A DNA stretch of 64,000 bases from Argentina anserina (lineage: Eukaryota; Streptophyta; Magnoliopsida; Rosales; Rosaceae), in the NCBI RefSeq assembly GCF_933775445.1, contig NC_065877.1, positions 25,544,001 to 25,608,000 on the forward strand. Reading direction: 5' to 3'. Below are positions 33,936 through 45,707 of the stretch, piece by piece. Made by a program: the position numbers and the translations under genes. Positions within the stretch are counted from its first letter, which is position 1, and each line of letters starts with the position of its first letter. The notes beneath the pieces were generated by a model. The model was not told the DNA's origin, did not search any database, and was given only the letters and a program-made list of their open reading frames with translations.

Positions 33936-34362
33936 TTGTACAGTAACCGTGAATAGTGAACAGTAATTTCGTATAAACCAAAATTGCTGAACAGAAACAG
34001 TATATTACTGTTTTGGCATTTAAAGGTTTACGAAGCGATTCTAAATGCTTGTTTTATCTTTTTAAGGTGATCGTTAAATCGAGGAAAGGAATTAGCATCA
34101 CGAATTGTGGAATTACGCTCAAGTCAATAAGGTGAGTAAAATCTCACTGAACTACGAATCTACCCTCGTGGTGATTCAACATTTTACAAGTGTGTTTATC
34201 AGATGAATTACAACATGTAAATAATTTTGTGGACTACATATATACTGTATAATGGTAATAAGTACATATATATATATAGTTCATTAAATTACGTACTGTT
34301 ATTAATTCATTAAAAATAGTCATTTCGGTGACAGAAAATTGTGCATGTGTGTGATTTAAATG

Positions 34363-34653
34363 GTACGATATGATGTGAGATTATCGTACGTAATTCTTCA
34401 GGTGTTTATGAAATATGACATGTATAGGATATAGTGGGCTATGTATATATTGTATAAATGGTAATAAATACGAATATATATAGTTTGCTATATAATATAC
34501 TGTTATGATTTTATTGTGGATATATCGTGAAAGTTTTAAAACGTACAATATGATGTGTGATTATTGTACGTGATTTTATCACGGAAAATGTGAAATATTG
34601 TGATTTGTCTTCGGACGTGATGTGTGGTACAATATGATGTGAGATTATTGTAC
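34363..34653 (+). repeat. Three 27-bp palindromic boxes in the 5' LTR
   Basis: Boxes at 34363-34389, 34543-34569 and 34627-34653 share the order GTACAATA, an 11-bp GTGAGAT-type core, TATTGTAC, with perfect 8-bp inverted arms. In the first box both arms carry the matching change (GTACGATA and TATCGTAC). Three equivalents occur in the solo LTR (15261-15287, 15343-15369, 15576-15602). Confidence 0.85.
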
Positions 34654-35389
34654 ATGTGAGGCAAGTCGGAACCTAGCCTTTGGCCGGGCGAAAGTTACGA
34701 TACAGTTAGAGCTCTAGTCTGTCTGCCATAGTACTGCATGAGGTAACGGGTGGTTATCTGATCATGGGTACTCAGCTTGTTTTGGATGTTGGGTGGCGGG
34801 TGGTTGCCCAACATCAGCGGTATACTAAGTGAGGGGTAACGGATGTGTACCAGCGCTCATTAGATACCATTTTGTGAAAGTATTAGAGTAACCAGATGGG
34901 TTGCTCGTTTTCTCATGATTTTTCATTATACTGTGTTGATGTGGAGTTGTGTCTTTTATGAGACTTGAGTTATTTTAATATTTTACTCATACGAGCTGCA
35001 AAGCTTACCGGGTTTGTGTTGCAATCCCGGTGCACCAATTTCAATGGTGTAGGGGATACTTCCGCAGGTGTTGAGTAGTGGTGATTGAGTGACGACTCCG
35101 AAGACTCGAAGTCGATCGCATCCAGTCGTGGTGAGGTTCCAGCGTGGATTGTGTGTGTGATTTGGTGTGATTTTATTTGTGAGGTTGTTGTGAGGATTAT
35201 ACAATTCCATTTGTTATATGTTGAATTATCATTTGGGTTTGTAATAATCGGCTTGACTGAGTTATATTCTAAACTCAGATGTGATCCGCTGCGACAATTA
35301 AAATGATTTCGATTTCATTGAGATTATTGTTGTGTTTAACGATTTTAAGATTTTGAGTTTGAAGCTCGAAATTTTAGGGTCGTTACAGT

Positions 35390-35402
35390 TGGTATCAGAG
35401 CC
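35390..35402 (+). promoter_or_regulatory. Primer binding site, initiator tRNA-Met type
   Basis: TGGTATCAGAGCC lies two bases after the LTR end and is complementary to the 3' end of plant initiator tRNA-Met. Confidence 0.92.
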
Positions 35403-38242
35403 TAAGTGCGTATTTGGCGATTATCAATACCATCCAGGAGCGATGATCCGACTGCAGGCGGGCTCCCATCACATGCTCCTCGGTATAGATATGTTGTCGG
35501 GTACGCGAGAGTGTTAGGAGCCATACCTTATGGTTTGGTCATGTAGAGAGTATTGTGACGATACTCCGATGATTCACCTTCTTCTGAAATTTCATGATTG
35601 ATATTGGTTGGATCTATTTTGTCGAATTCGAGACTTCACATGTATGACTGAGTGTTGATTGTTGAATGGTGATGAAATTGGAAAATGGCCGTGGACAGGA
35701 CCGAGGACAGACGAGAGGTCGAGGCCGAGTTAGGGCTGCAGACCGAGTCCGCAAAGTGGAGAACCTTTTGAGTAGGCTGCTCCACTGGAAAGACAAGTTG
35801 ATCTTGTTGCTATCGTTAGAGACGATAGTCGTGTGTTGAGGTTGATCAAGGACATGAGTGAGCTGCTAGTGCTGCCATTTCATGACGCTTGGATCATATG
35901 GTAGCGGACCATTGGTTCGGAGTATTGGGACCTACGTGGTGATGATTGAGTACTCTGAGTTAGAAAAGAGGATGATAGCCATATTCATTTATTGACAGTT
36001 GGCAGTGGAGGGGTTAGGAGTGATTCCTACGCCTATGGGAAACTCTTTATGTGTCATTTCACTTTTGGAGTGTTCCTCGAAATTGGAGACAATGAAAGGC
36101 TTATCCTCTTATGATCGGAAGTAAAGAGTTCTCTGCTTACTTGATAGTGATTCCGGACCACACTGTGATGTGATCTGAGGGATCGATTGGTTGAGGCCGC
36201 AGTACTCGGTGATAAGGTGATCTGAGGAATCGATTGGTTGAGGCTGCAATACGCGGTGATTGATTGTTTTGACATGGTGGGTTCTTCCGTAGACTCAGGA
36301 AACCAGAGTTTCGTATCTCTGACTCGAGTCGGATAATGCCATGAGAGTTTGAGTCATAGCATATGTTGAGTATGGGGATCTGAAGTAGCTATCACAAACA
36401 TCGTTGTGATGTCTGAGTAAAGTGAGACGTTTCCGGAGATACAGTGTTATAGCACCTATAACGAAGACGCCGTATGGATGGGACAAATGAATTCAAAGAC
36501 TTAATGACTGGCGTGATCAGTTTAGAGAGGCTACAATACTCTCTGAGTTTGACATGCGATCCAGATACTGGAATGCTAACAGGTTTGAGTATATAGTTTC
36601 CTATCAGGACAGAGAACTGTCAAGGAGACTTGATGGAGAGCGTTGACCCTATGTTGAGGGATGTTCAGTGTTTAAATGTTGAGGACTAGATTTTAGTTAT
36701 GCAACTAATCTAGAGATGTGGAGACCATAGGTTGGAGGTGGTTAACGAAAATTTTCGTGACTAGCATCTCTAACGCTATTGGTAACAGAGTGGTAGGGCG
36801 TATGATACGTCCATAAAGTGGTAATACAATTATGGAATTGAGATTCACTTTTGTCGACGTGACATTCCAAACTTGTTTTGGTTCGACTATAGACAATTGA
36901 TGTTACGCATTGTTCTTGGCTAAGCGAGAAATATAAGGTGATGGAGAAATCTCAATGTGGCGATATGAATTAATTATTTTGCTAGATGAGCATTTAATTG
37001 AGAATGCCGATCTTTCAGGATTTAAAAATTTTGGTGTTGGGGATTGGAACTTCACAATGCCACAGGTCCAAATGAGACGCAATGGCGGTGAAGTGACTCT
37101 ATCGAAGTTAAGGTATGAGATGACCTTAGCTTAATGATGTTTTAACGATTTGGTCGTGACAAATACCGTCTAACTGGTAAAGAAATGGTTGGGGACTAAA
37201 TTTTCTTTTCAAGTGCAAGTGGTGTTAGTATGGGAAGACTTAGATGCCCTTCTTCCTTCTATGCATCAGATTTTTATTGTTGGATAAGGTGAAGTTGACT
37301 GAAGTGTTCAACAGGGGATAATTCTACGATAAAGAGTAATCAATTATATTACTGTTCGCAGAGAAGTTATGTTGGCCGAATGTGTCGGCCATGAAAGTTC
37401 TTAATGAAAGTAAAGAAACAACTGTTTAGAGTGGTGGTGTAGCAACCATTTTTGGGTTGATTTTGGAGGAGACAATAGACCCAATAACCAGCTTCTGTTG
37501 TTGAATTAATTGCAGAACTTTTTAGTACTACGACGGTGGGGGAAATCAATATGTTAGATGATGCCACTGGGGCGTTGGTGTGGGACCGTATGTCATGAAT
37601 TGGAGGCATGTATGAACCAGGGGGTAAAGTATATCTCGGTCGCGGTCTTGTAGGATTTTGCGCTGTAAATTCGCTTAATTTTCATGTTTCACCGTTGTGG
37701 GATAAATACCACCTTGGTCTGTCTTGTAAATTGTGGCACACCACTCAGGGAAGCAAGAAGCTGAAATTAATTTTCGACGGTAAGTTTTGATGAGAGGGGT
37801 AGAATGCGTGATGCATCTCTCCCTTGTGGTGGTGGTAGAATTTTCTACAACCTTTTGCGTATATTAGTCAATTCTCTGGTGAACTGTTTGAGAGTAATTC
37901 TTAGTCCAAGGTGGTGATTCTGTGGTGGTGGTGGTGAACTCGATGAGTTAAGATTTCCTTATCGTGTTGCCGATACAAATAGGGTACTTGGGTGGGTATC
38001 ATGCACGACAGTTACCATTTCAGCATCGGCATGGTACCCTATGAGGCACTTTATGGTAGGCCATGTCGACCTCTGATCTGATGGGCCGAAGTTGGTGATG
38101 AGGCACTGATGGGCCCAGAGGTGGTTCAAGGAACCACGGAGAAGATCTCGATTATTCGAGATAGAATCGGGACCGCTTAGAGTAGACAGAAGAGCTATGC
38201 AGACCTGAAGAGGAGACATGTGGAGTTGAGATCGGTGACCAT

Positions 38243-38653
38243 GTGTTCTTGAAGGTTTCGCCTATGAGAGGTGTAGTGAGATTTGGCAAGAAGGGAAAGT
38301 TGGCTCCGAGGTACGTTGGACCCTTTGAAATACTTGAGAAGGTGGGCGAACTAGCTTATCGACTAGCCTTGCCTACTAGCATGTCAGGTGTACACAACGT
38401 CTTCCACATTTCCATGCTGAGGAAGTATGTACCAGATGAGTCACATGTGATTGATCATAACACCATTGAGGTGAAGGAAAATGCTACATTTGTTGTCGAA
38501 CCGGTTCGTATTTTGGATAGGTCTACAAAGGAGCTTCGGAGGAAAGACGTGGAGCTAGTCAAGGTATTGTGGAGTCACCATGATGAGAGTGATGCATCTT
38601 GGGAGCTAGAGTCAGACATGATGACCAGATATCCACAGTTGTTTGTTGAGTGA
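38243..38653 (+). CDS. Integrase C-terminal tail with chromodomain (remnant frame)
   Basis: The longest open piece of the young element: 136 aa with FGKKGKLAPRYVGPFEILEK, RLALPTSMSGVHNVFHISML and a final chromodomain-like part (KVLWSHHDESDASWELESDM, YPQLFVE). These are the GPY/F region and the chromodomain of plant chromoviruses of the Tekay group, where the domain is thought to steer integration. It ends 40 bp before the 3' LTR. It is not a complete protein; upstream stops cut it off from the catalytic core. Confidence 0.85.
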   Translation: MFLKVSPMRGVVRFGKKGKLAPRYVGPFEILEKVGELAYRLALPTSMSGVHNVFHISMLRKYVPDESHVIDHNTIEVKENATFVVEPVRILDRSTKELRRKDVELVKVLWSHHDESDASWELESDMMTRYPQLFVE

Positions 38654-38680
38654 GCTTGAATTTCGGGACGAAATTCCTTT

Positions 38681-38693
38681 AAGGGGGGTAGAT
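38681..38693 (+). promoter_or_regulatory. Polypurine tract of the young element
   Basis: AAGGGGGGTAGAT lies immediately before the 3' LTR. Together with the preceding GGGACGAAATTCCTTT it is the characteristic 3' end of Tekay/Del chromoviruses, and serves as second-strand primer. Confidence 0.88.
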
Positions 38694-41600
38694 TGTAATA
38701 ACCCCAATTTTACGAACAATATTAGTTTGATTCGAACTCTATAAAATTTCGAATTTTAATTAGAATGAATGTGTTTGGTTGCGATGTTATTAAACGAGAA
38801 ACGGAAACGTTCTCGGAACGTTTAAATTCTAAAAACGTTACATTTCCGTAACGTTTATATCGACGTTTATTCCGTCGATCGGTTGCGAAAACTTCCTTCA
38901 CGAAAGTTGTAGAGCGCGTCGATACGAGTTCGTGGATATGTGACGCGTTCTAATCGGACGACGTACGTAAAAGTTATTAACGATCGAAGTTGTTTCCGAT
39001 TTTGGAAACAAGTATATAAGGACATTTTGGAGATTAGGGTTTCCATAATTAGAAAACCCTATCTCTCTTCACTTCCGCCTCCCTCCTTCCTTTCCCCCTC
39101 TCTCTCTCTCGGATCTCTCTCTTCTCTTTCTCCTTCTTCTTCCTTCCCGAGTTTCCTTCCTCTCATCTCTCTCTCTCGGTTCCTTCTCCTCCCTCTCCCT
39201 CTCGACCCCGAGCTCCTCCCTCACCCTCTAGACTCGCAACCCTCTCTTCTTCTCTCTCTCTCCCGACTCTCCCTACCCTTTGAAACTCTCACCGATCCGC
39301 CGCCTTCCGAGCAACGTGGCCCTCACCACCGGCCTAGGAGGCACCGCGCCTACCCCTGCAAGCAACCCCAAGGAGGACGCACCCACTCGAGTCGTGCCGG
39401 AGCTCCACGGATCGCTCCAAGTTTCTGCGTTCTCCACCACCGTGTCAAGCCGAACTCCGGTGGTTTTCGAGCTCCGATCGAGGTGAGGATAGCCTAGGTT
39501 TGTTGATGAGATGTTGTTGTTGAATTTTGGTGTGTTGTTGTGATGTTTTGGTGGAGATCGGAGGTCGGAGAGGATGGAGGGGTACCGCCGCCTTAGGCGG
39601 CGCGTGTGAGGAAGTGGGAGGGTCTAGGGGCGGCGTGAGGCCGTGGCGGAGAAGAGGGGAGAAAAAGGGAGAGAAATGGGGCGGCGGTGGCGTGTTACGC
39701 GCCGTCCCTGGGCTCGGCGCGTGTGCCCCACGCGCGGCCTGCCGGCGGGTGGCGCGTGTACCCCACGCGCCGCCACGTGCGGTGGTGCGACAGTGTTTTC
39801 CGATAGGGGTATTTTGGTAATTTACTGAAATGTAAATGTAAATTTTATTTACTACGGTAAATGTAATTAATTTTTACCTTCGGTAAATGTAATTATAAAT
39901 TACTTTCAGTAAATGTAAAAAGTACTTTGTAAAAGGGTAATTTCGTAAATTTTATTTACTGAGATTGTATTTACATTTAAATCGTACGTATACGTACAGA
40001 AATACGTATTAATATTTATACGTACAGAAATACGTATTAATATTTATACGTACAGAAATACGTATTAATATTTATACGTACAGAATTACGTATTATTATT
40101 TATACGTACAGAAATACGTATTTAATATTTATACGTACAGAAATACGTATTTAATATTTATACGTACAGAAATACGTACATAATAATTATACGTACAGAA
40201 ATACGTATATATTATTTATACGTACAGAAATACGTATATAGTATTTATACGTACAGAAATACGTATAAATCGTATATTTGTACAGTAACCGTGAATAGTG
40301 AACAGTAATTTCGTATAAACCAAAATTGCTGAACAGAAACAGTATATTACTGTTTTGGCATTTAAAGGTTTACGAAGCGATTCTAAATGCTTGTTTTATC
40401 TTTTTAAGGTGATCGTTAAATCGAGGAAAGGAATTAGCATCACGAATTGTGGAATTACGCTCAAGTCAATAAGGTGAGTAAAATCTCACTGAACTACGAA
40501 TCTACCCTCGTGGTGATTCAACATTTTACAAGTGTGTTTATCAGATGAATTACAACATGTAAATAATTTTGTGGACTACATATATACTGTATAATGGTAA
40601 TAAGTACATATATATATATAGTTCATTAAATTACGTACTGTTATTAATTCATTAAAAATAGTCATTTCGGTGACAGAAAATTGTGCATGTGTGTGATTTA
40701 AATGGTACGATATGATGTGAGATTATCGTACGTAATTCTTCAGGTGTTTATGAAATATGACATGTATAGGATATAGTGGGCTATGTATATATTGTATAAA
40801 TGGTAATAAATACGAATATATATAGTTTGCTATATAATATACTGTTATGATTTTATTGTGGATATATCGTGAAAGTTTTAAAACGTACAATATGATGTGT
40901 GATTATTGTACGTGATTTTATCACGGAAAATGTGAAATATTGTGATTTGTCTTCGGACGTGATGTGTGGTACAATATGATGTGAGATTATTGTACATGTG
41001 AGGCAAGTCGGAACCTAGCCTTTGGCCGGGCGAAAGTTACGATACAGTTAGAGCTCTAGTCTGTCTGCCATAGTACTGCATGAGGTAACGGGTGGTTATC
41101 TGATCATGGGTACTCAGCTTGTTTTGGATGTTGGGTGGCGGGTGGTTGCCCAACATCAGCGGTATACTAAGTGAGGGGTAACGGATGTGTACCAGCGCTC
41201 ATTAGATACCATTTTGTGAAAGTATTAGAGTAACCAGATGGGTTGCTCGTTTTCTCATGATTTTTCATTATACTGTGTTGATGTGGAGTTGTGTCTTTTA
41301 TGAGACTTGAGTTATTTTAATATTTTACTCATACGAGCTGCAAAGCTTACCGGGTTTGTGTTGCAATCCCGGTGCACCAATTTCAATGGTGTAGGGGATA
41401 CTTCCGCAGGTGTTGAGTAGTGGTGATTGAGTGACGACTCCGAAGACTCGAAGTCGATCGCATCCAGTCGTGGTGAGGTTCCAGCGTGGATTGTGTGTGT
41501 GATTTGGTGTGATTTTATTTGTGAGGTTGTTGTGAGGATTATACAATTCCATTTGTTATATGTTGAATTATCATTTGGGTTTGTAATAATCGGCTTGACT

Positions 41601-41728
41601 GAGTTATATTCTAAACTCAGATGTGATCCGCTGCGACAATTAAAATGATTTCGATTTCATTGAGATTATTGTTGTGTTTAACGATTTTAAGATTTTGAGT
41701 TTGAACTCGAAATTTTAGGGTCGTTACA
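38694..41728 (+). repeat. 3' LTR of the young Tekay-like element
   Basis: It repeats the 5' LTR at an offset of 6342 bp. It includes the TATA box (39013-39021), CpG-rich leader (39040-39810), ten ACGTA repeats (from 39993) and the palindromic boxes (from 40705). It is followed by the CGGTC target duplication. Confidence 0.95.
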
Positions 41729-43381
41729 CGGTCGCACTGAAGAAATCTATTTGGCAAAACCCCGGTCAATGAGGTTTTATTATGTGAAAACGCCTCTTTT
41801 TTGGTTGACCGTAAGTCCGAACGGTCAAATCATGTCCAAAACGGACGAAATTTTTACGGGGTCCCTATATATATATATATATAAATATACCGATCACATC
41901 TGCTGGTGTCGATCGACCATATTTCGAATTAGAGTTGACGATCACCTAAGTGTCAACTAATGTATCATAACCTTTATATTAGGTTTAAAATAAAACTATC
42001 GCATTATGAAACGACTATATGAAAAAAACTTCTAGGGGTCGATCGACACCAGCTGATGTGATCGGTATATATATTTAGTGACCCTATAAAAATTTCATCC
42101 AATTCAGACCTCATTTGACCGTTGGAATTTTCGGTAAATTGAAAACACCACTATTATGCCCTAAGGGAGGATTCATTACAAAGATGCGAACGCCATAAGC
42201 CATTTATATATCTGAAGTCACCTAATTTTTGTTACCTATCCTGTGTGGTCGCAGTGAAGAAATCTATTTGGCAAAACCCCAGTCAATGAGGTTTTATTAT
42301 GTGAAAACGCCTCTTTTTTGGTTGACCGTAGGTATGAACGATCAAACCATGTCCAAAACAGACGAAATTTTTACGGGGTCCCTAAATATATATACCGATC
42401 ACATCTGCTGGTGTCGATCGACCATATTTCGAATTAGAGTTGACGATCACCTAAGTGTCAACTAATGTATCATAACCTTTATATTAGGTTTAAAATAAAA
42501 CTATCGCATTATGAAGCGACTATATGAAGAAAACTTCTAGGGATCGATCGACACCAGCTGATGTGATCGGTATATATATTTAGTGACCCTATAAAAATTT
42601 CATCAAGTTCAGACCTCATTTGACTATCGGAATTTTCGGTAAATCGAAAACACCACTATTATGCCCTAAGGGATGACCTATTACAAATATGCAAACGCCG
42701 AAAGCCGTTTGCATATTTGAAGTCAACTAATTTTTGTTACCTATCGTGCGTGGTCGCACTGAAGAAATCTATTTGGCAAAACCCCGGTCAATGAGGTTTT
42801 ATTATGTGAAAACGCCTCTTTTTTGGTTGGCCGTAAGTCCGAACGGTCAAATTATGTTCAAAACGGACGAAATTTTTACGAGGTCCCTAAATATATATAC
42901 CGATCACATCTGCTGGTGTCGATCGACCATATTTCAAATTTGAGTTGACGATCACCTAAGTGTCAACTAATATATCATAACTTTTATATTAAGTTTAAAA
43001 TAAAACAATCACATTATGAAGCGACTATATGAAGGAAGCAAGACGGCTAAATAATACGCCTCTTATACATTAGGTCAATTAAGTTAGAAATTAGGTGCGG
43101 CTATGAGGCCGACTATACTATTTTTTTATTTAAAAGATAATAATAATGTAAAATTATAAATATGACAAAATGATGTCGTTTTGTAACGTTGACCATTGAC
43201 TTCGGGTTTTTCGGGTCGGTTCGGTTTCTAAGGGACTGAACCAAAACCAAACCCAAACAGATTCGGTTTGGTTCGGTTTTTTTATTTTCAGTTCGGTTTT
43301 ATTCGGGTTTCGGTTTTTTCGGATTCGGTTTGAGTTCGGGTCCGATTTTTTTCGGTTTTCGGGTCAGTTTGTCCCCCCCTT

Positions 43382-43549
43382 CTATCTAGGTCAGCAACTT
43401 AAGATCAATATAACAGCGCGAAAATAATAAGTGTGTATTCAGTGGATGAGTAAGAATTTATACCCTTATACACCATGAACTACTAAACTAGATAGAGCTT
43501 TTACTATCTACTTCAGCTAGCTTGTTTTTATAATGATTAATAATATTTA
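43382..43549. repeat. Right part of the neprosin gene 2 3' flank
   Basis: It begins with the second CTATCTAG and continues with sequence homologous to about 570-700 near neprosin gene 1 (AATAAGTGTGTATTCAGTGG is shared). It is short AT-rich 3' sequence ending at the stop codon of the gene. Confidence 0.8.
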
Positions 43550-45707
43550 CTATTTAGGGCATCTTGCTGAATATCCAGATCCCCCATAATAGAAATGAGT
43601 TCCAAATCCCGTGGCTTTATTTTGCATGATAAGATTGTAGCATGGAGGCTTTGTGACATATGTGATAAGCTCGTCTGCATCTACAAATTTTCCAGAGTTG
43701 GCCAAGTACTGGATATTTCGAAAATAGCTTGCTTTGCCATAGCCTTCACTAGGGTAATGACCACTCCCCATCTGAGTTGATGTGTGACGACCGCCAGGTT
43801 CTGAGTTATAGATCTCACCACCCCAGGTCACCGTATCGGCACTGCCTTTCAGACTAGGTAAGATTTTATCTGGCCAGTATCCTAATGCTTGATCTTGCAC
43901 CATAAGCCACCATTGTCCAACCGATTGGTGCTGAAACATGAAAACAAAATGATATATTTAATTTCTGCTTAGTAATGTAATTCTACAAATTAAATACCGT
44001 TAACTAAACAACAAGCCAGATACATTTTGTTTTAGCATTTAGTCGATTTACCTTGTAGGAAAATGACTGTTTTAGCATTTTGTTTTAGGATTAGTGCCTT
44101 TACCTTGTATATGCTTAGGAATATCTCAACTTGCTTTCCGTTGTAGGTTGAGACAGGTTTTATAGGTAAACCTATGGCAAACTTTCTGTTTACTTGGACG
44201 AAACCAGAACACTCAAGATTGTAGCAACCATCTTTGTAATTATGGCCCTTTCAAACAAAGATTAATTATAAGTTAGAAAATGTACGTACTTCGCGGAAAA
44301 AGCTAACACAGAATTGGAACTTGTAAGTTATAACGTCAGTGATCAAATATACTTACTGTCCAGAATATGAAAAACCTCGTTTGCTTGTCAGCCGAATTAA
44401 TCTGGAATTACGAAATGGAATGACTAGTCAAAACTCAGAAGCACTTTGATTGTCTCGTAGCTAGTATTATTTATTCTGAAATTCCCATTTCTATAGAAAC
44501 TCAAATTAAACAATAAACATAAATAAAAAGAAAAAACCATACTTTCCAGCCAGCTTCAACAGTACTTCGTGCTTGTCCATGACCTCCTGCAATCCATATC
44601 TGGGATATACTATTCTCCTCAAATTCTGATAAAGGGCTCCATACGTTCAAAGATGCGTGTGCTCCGTAGTATTGGCCGCCTAAAAGATTAACTGTGGCGT
44701 ACTGAAATTGTTGGGTGCATAAAGTTAGTAATTTACAACAAGTAATAACAGATCCTATTATTAAACGATAGCTGAAATGTAGTGGATGGGCGGAAGGGTA
44801 ACCTCATGACCAGATGCAGGAGTGAACTGAACGTCGGTGATATTGAACGGTGGGCTAGATTTGGGAGTAGAACTATTGAAAGCCTGAGTTCGAAGTATGG
44901 GGATTGTTCCTTCGGGGCACTCTTCCTGTGATAACCAGGACTGCAGTACTTGCTCGTCATCTTGATGAGAACTGTTTGTTTCATTTTCATTTGGATACGG
45001 AGGCGGTATCATCTATTACATGAAAATAACGAAATCATCTCAGTTAGATATATACTTAAATTTCGAAAATCGAAATTGCTTCTGCTAGTGAATTAAATGC
45101 ATGGCATGCATATTGAGTTATTGGCTAATAATGTTTGTATGCGAAGAAGAAAAAGAAACCAAATATCAAATTCGATCAATGCATGGTTGTGTTGCTGATT
45201 GATATTTGGTTTTTGATTACGGGGGATGTGATCAACAATAAGGACGCATAGGGCACATGAACGTGTGAGTATCATTTATCTCTAGTCCGGCCAGGACTTC
45301 AAACAATAAAGCTATTAGTAATTAGGCAAACCTCTATAGTATGATTTCTGAGAAGTGGATGACTAAGAGCAGGCTGCTTATAGATGTCAATGCAATCTAT
45401 CACATCACCTCCATCGCCCTGTTAATCAAACAGTATTAGACCAGCAGAGCACTTAATGTTCGATCTCAAAAACCAAAATGGAAATAGATAGATCGGGTCG
45501 AGTTTAGACCAAAAAAGGGGTATCGAAGGTTTAAAGTACACTTACTTCGACCTTTATGGTTTTGATTATCGACTTATTGTGCTCTGCGGTTTCAACTCTT
45601 CTGCAATGAACAAATTCCTTGTTCCATATCAAAATTGTTACTACTAAGATAAAAGATAAGCCTCTAACTCCTGGGTAACAATTGCCATAGGATAGAAAAT
45701 TCTCCAT
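43550..45707 (-). CDS. Neprosin-family secreted glutamic endopeptidase-like protein, gene 2 (7 exons)
   Basis: Exons on the minus strand: 45707-45546, 45418-45332, 45012-44803, 44701-44543, 44401-44357, 44247-44104, 43930-43550. All joints are GT/AG between codons; the product is an open 395-aa protein. It has the same plan as gene 1: hydrophobic N-terminus, activation peptide to about residue 153, then the neprosin domain with SQIW, VEAGW, GCYN, CSGFVQ, WWL, GYWP and WGGEIYN. Candidate catalytic glutamates are E202 and E308. The last exon differs from gene 1 at 13 of 126 residues. It lacks 2 residues in exon 3 and 3 in exon 4. Its upstream region is not interrupted, so it may be the better expressed copy. 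Function is inferred from family only. Confidence 0.92.

Larger units (their letters stand above)
32352..35387 (+). repeat. 5' LTR of the young Tekay-like element
   Basis: It differs from the 3' LTR by one substitution near 32778 (TTT against CTC context) and one extra base near 35363; no other difference was found by eye. Order inside: GT-rich start, TATA box, pyrimidine-rich and CpG-rich leader (32700-33470), ten 28-bp ACGTA repeats, palindrome-bearing sub-repeats, and the conserved end. Confidence 0.95.
35388..38693 (+). pseudogene. Broken internal region with gag-like start and integrase end
   Basis: 3306 bp, far shorter than a full gag-pol. A gag-like opening rich in Arg and Gly (GRGQDRGQTRGRGRVRAADR) appears near 35685-35750. 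The middle has only frames under 85 aa, full of stops, and no reverse transcriptase motif was found. From about 38010 integrase remains are readable (GMVPYEALYGRPCRPL, then IGDHVF-like words with stops at about 38080 and 38180), leading to an open 136-aa C-terminal frame at 38243-38653. Confidence 0.8.
32352..41728 (+). mobile_element. Young Tekay-like Ty3/gypsy retrotransposon, probably non-autonomous
   Basis: The LTRs are 32352-35387 (3036 bp) and 38694-41728 (3035 bp), both TGTAATAACC...GTTACA. The 5-bp target duplication CGGTC is exact (32347-32351 and 41729-41733). The primer site and polypurine tract are in place. The interior is only 3.3 kb and shows a gag-like start and an integrase end with chromodomain; the remainder has no long frame. 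The polypurine context and the long LTRs fit the Tekay/Del chromovirus lineage. Nearly identical LTRs around a broken interior suggest that it was copied by proteins from another element. Confidence 0.93.
32195..43035. repeat. Three 505-bp repeats forming the body of the hAT-like element
   Basis: Copy 1 is 32195-32351 plus 41734 to about 42090 (split by the retrotransposon), copy 2 about 42091-42598, copy 3 about 42599-43035 (truncated). The landmark GAAGAAATCTATTT falls at 41739, 42256 and 42761. Copies are over 90% alike by eye. The first two carry a 30-bp inverted pair around about 118-120 bp; copy 3 retains only the left arm. Confidence 0.85.
31976..43381. mobile_element. hAT-like non-autonomous element, about 2.0 kb, split by an LTR retrotransposon
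   Basis: The element starts TAGGGTGGACACGGGTCC and the reverse complement of its right end reads AAGGGGGGGACAAACTGACC, a short imperfect inverted repeat as in hAT elements. It is flanked by CTATCTAG on both sides (31968-31975 and 43382-43389). Subterminal zones are made of CGGTTCGGTTT words (32035-32150 and 43200-43370), also common in plant hAT MITEs. After subtracting the retrotransposon (32352-41728 plus one 5-bp duplication) about 2.0 kb remain, mostly 505-bp repeats. There is no transposase frame. The flank of neprosin gene 1 retains a single uninserted TCTATCTTG. Confidence 0.75.
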
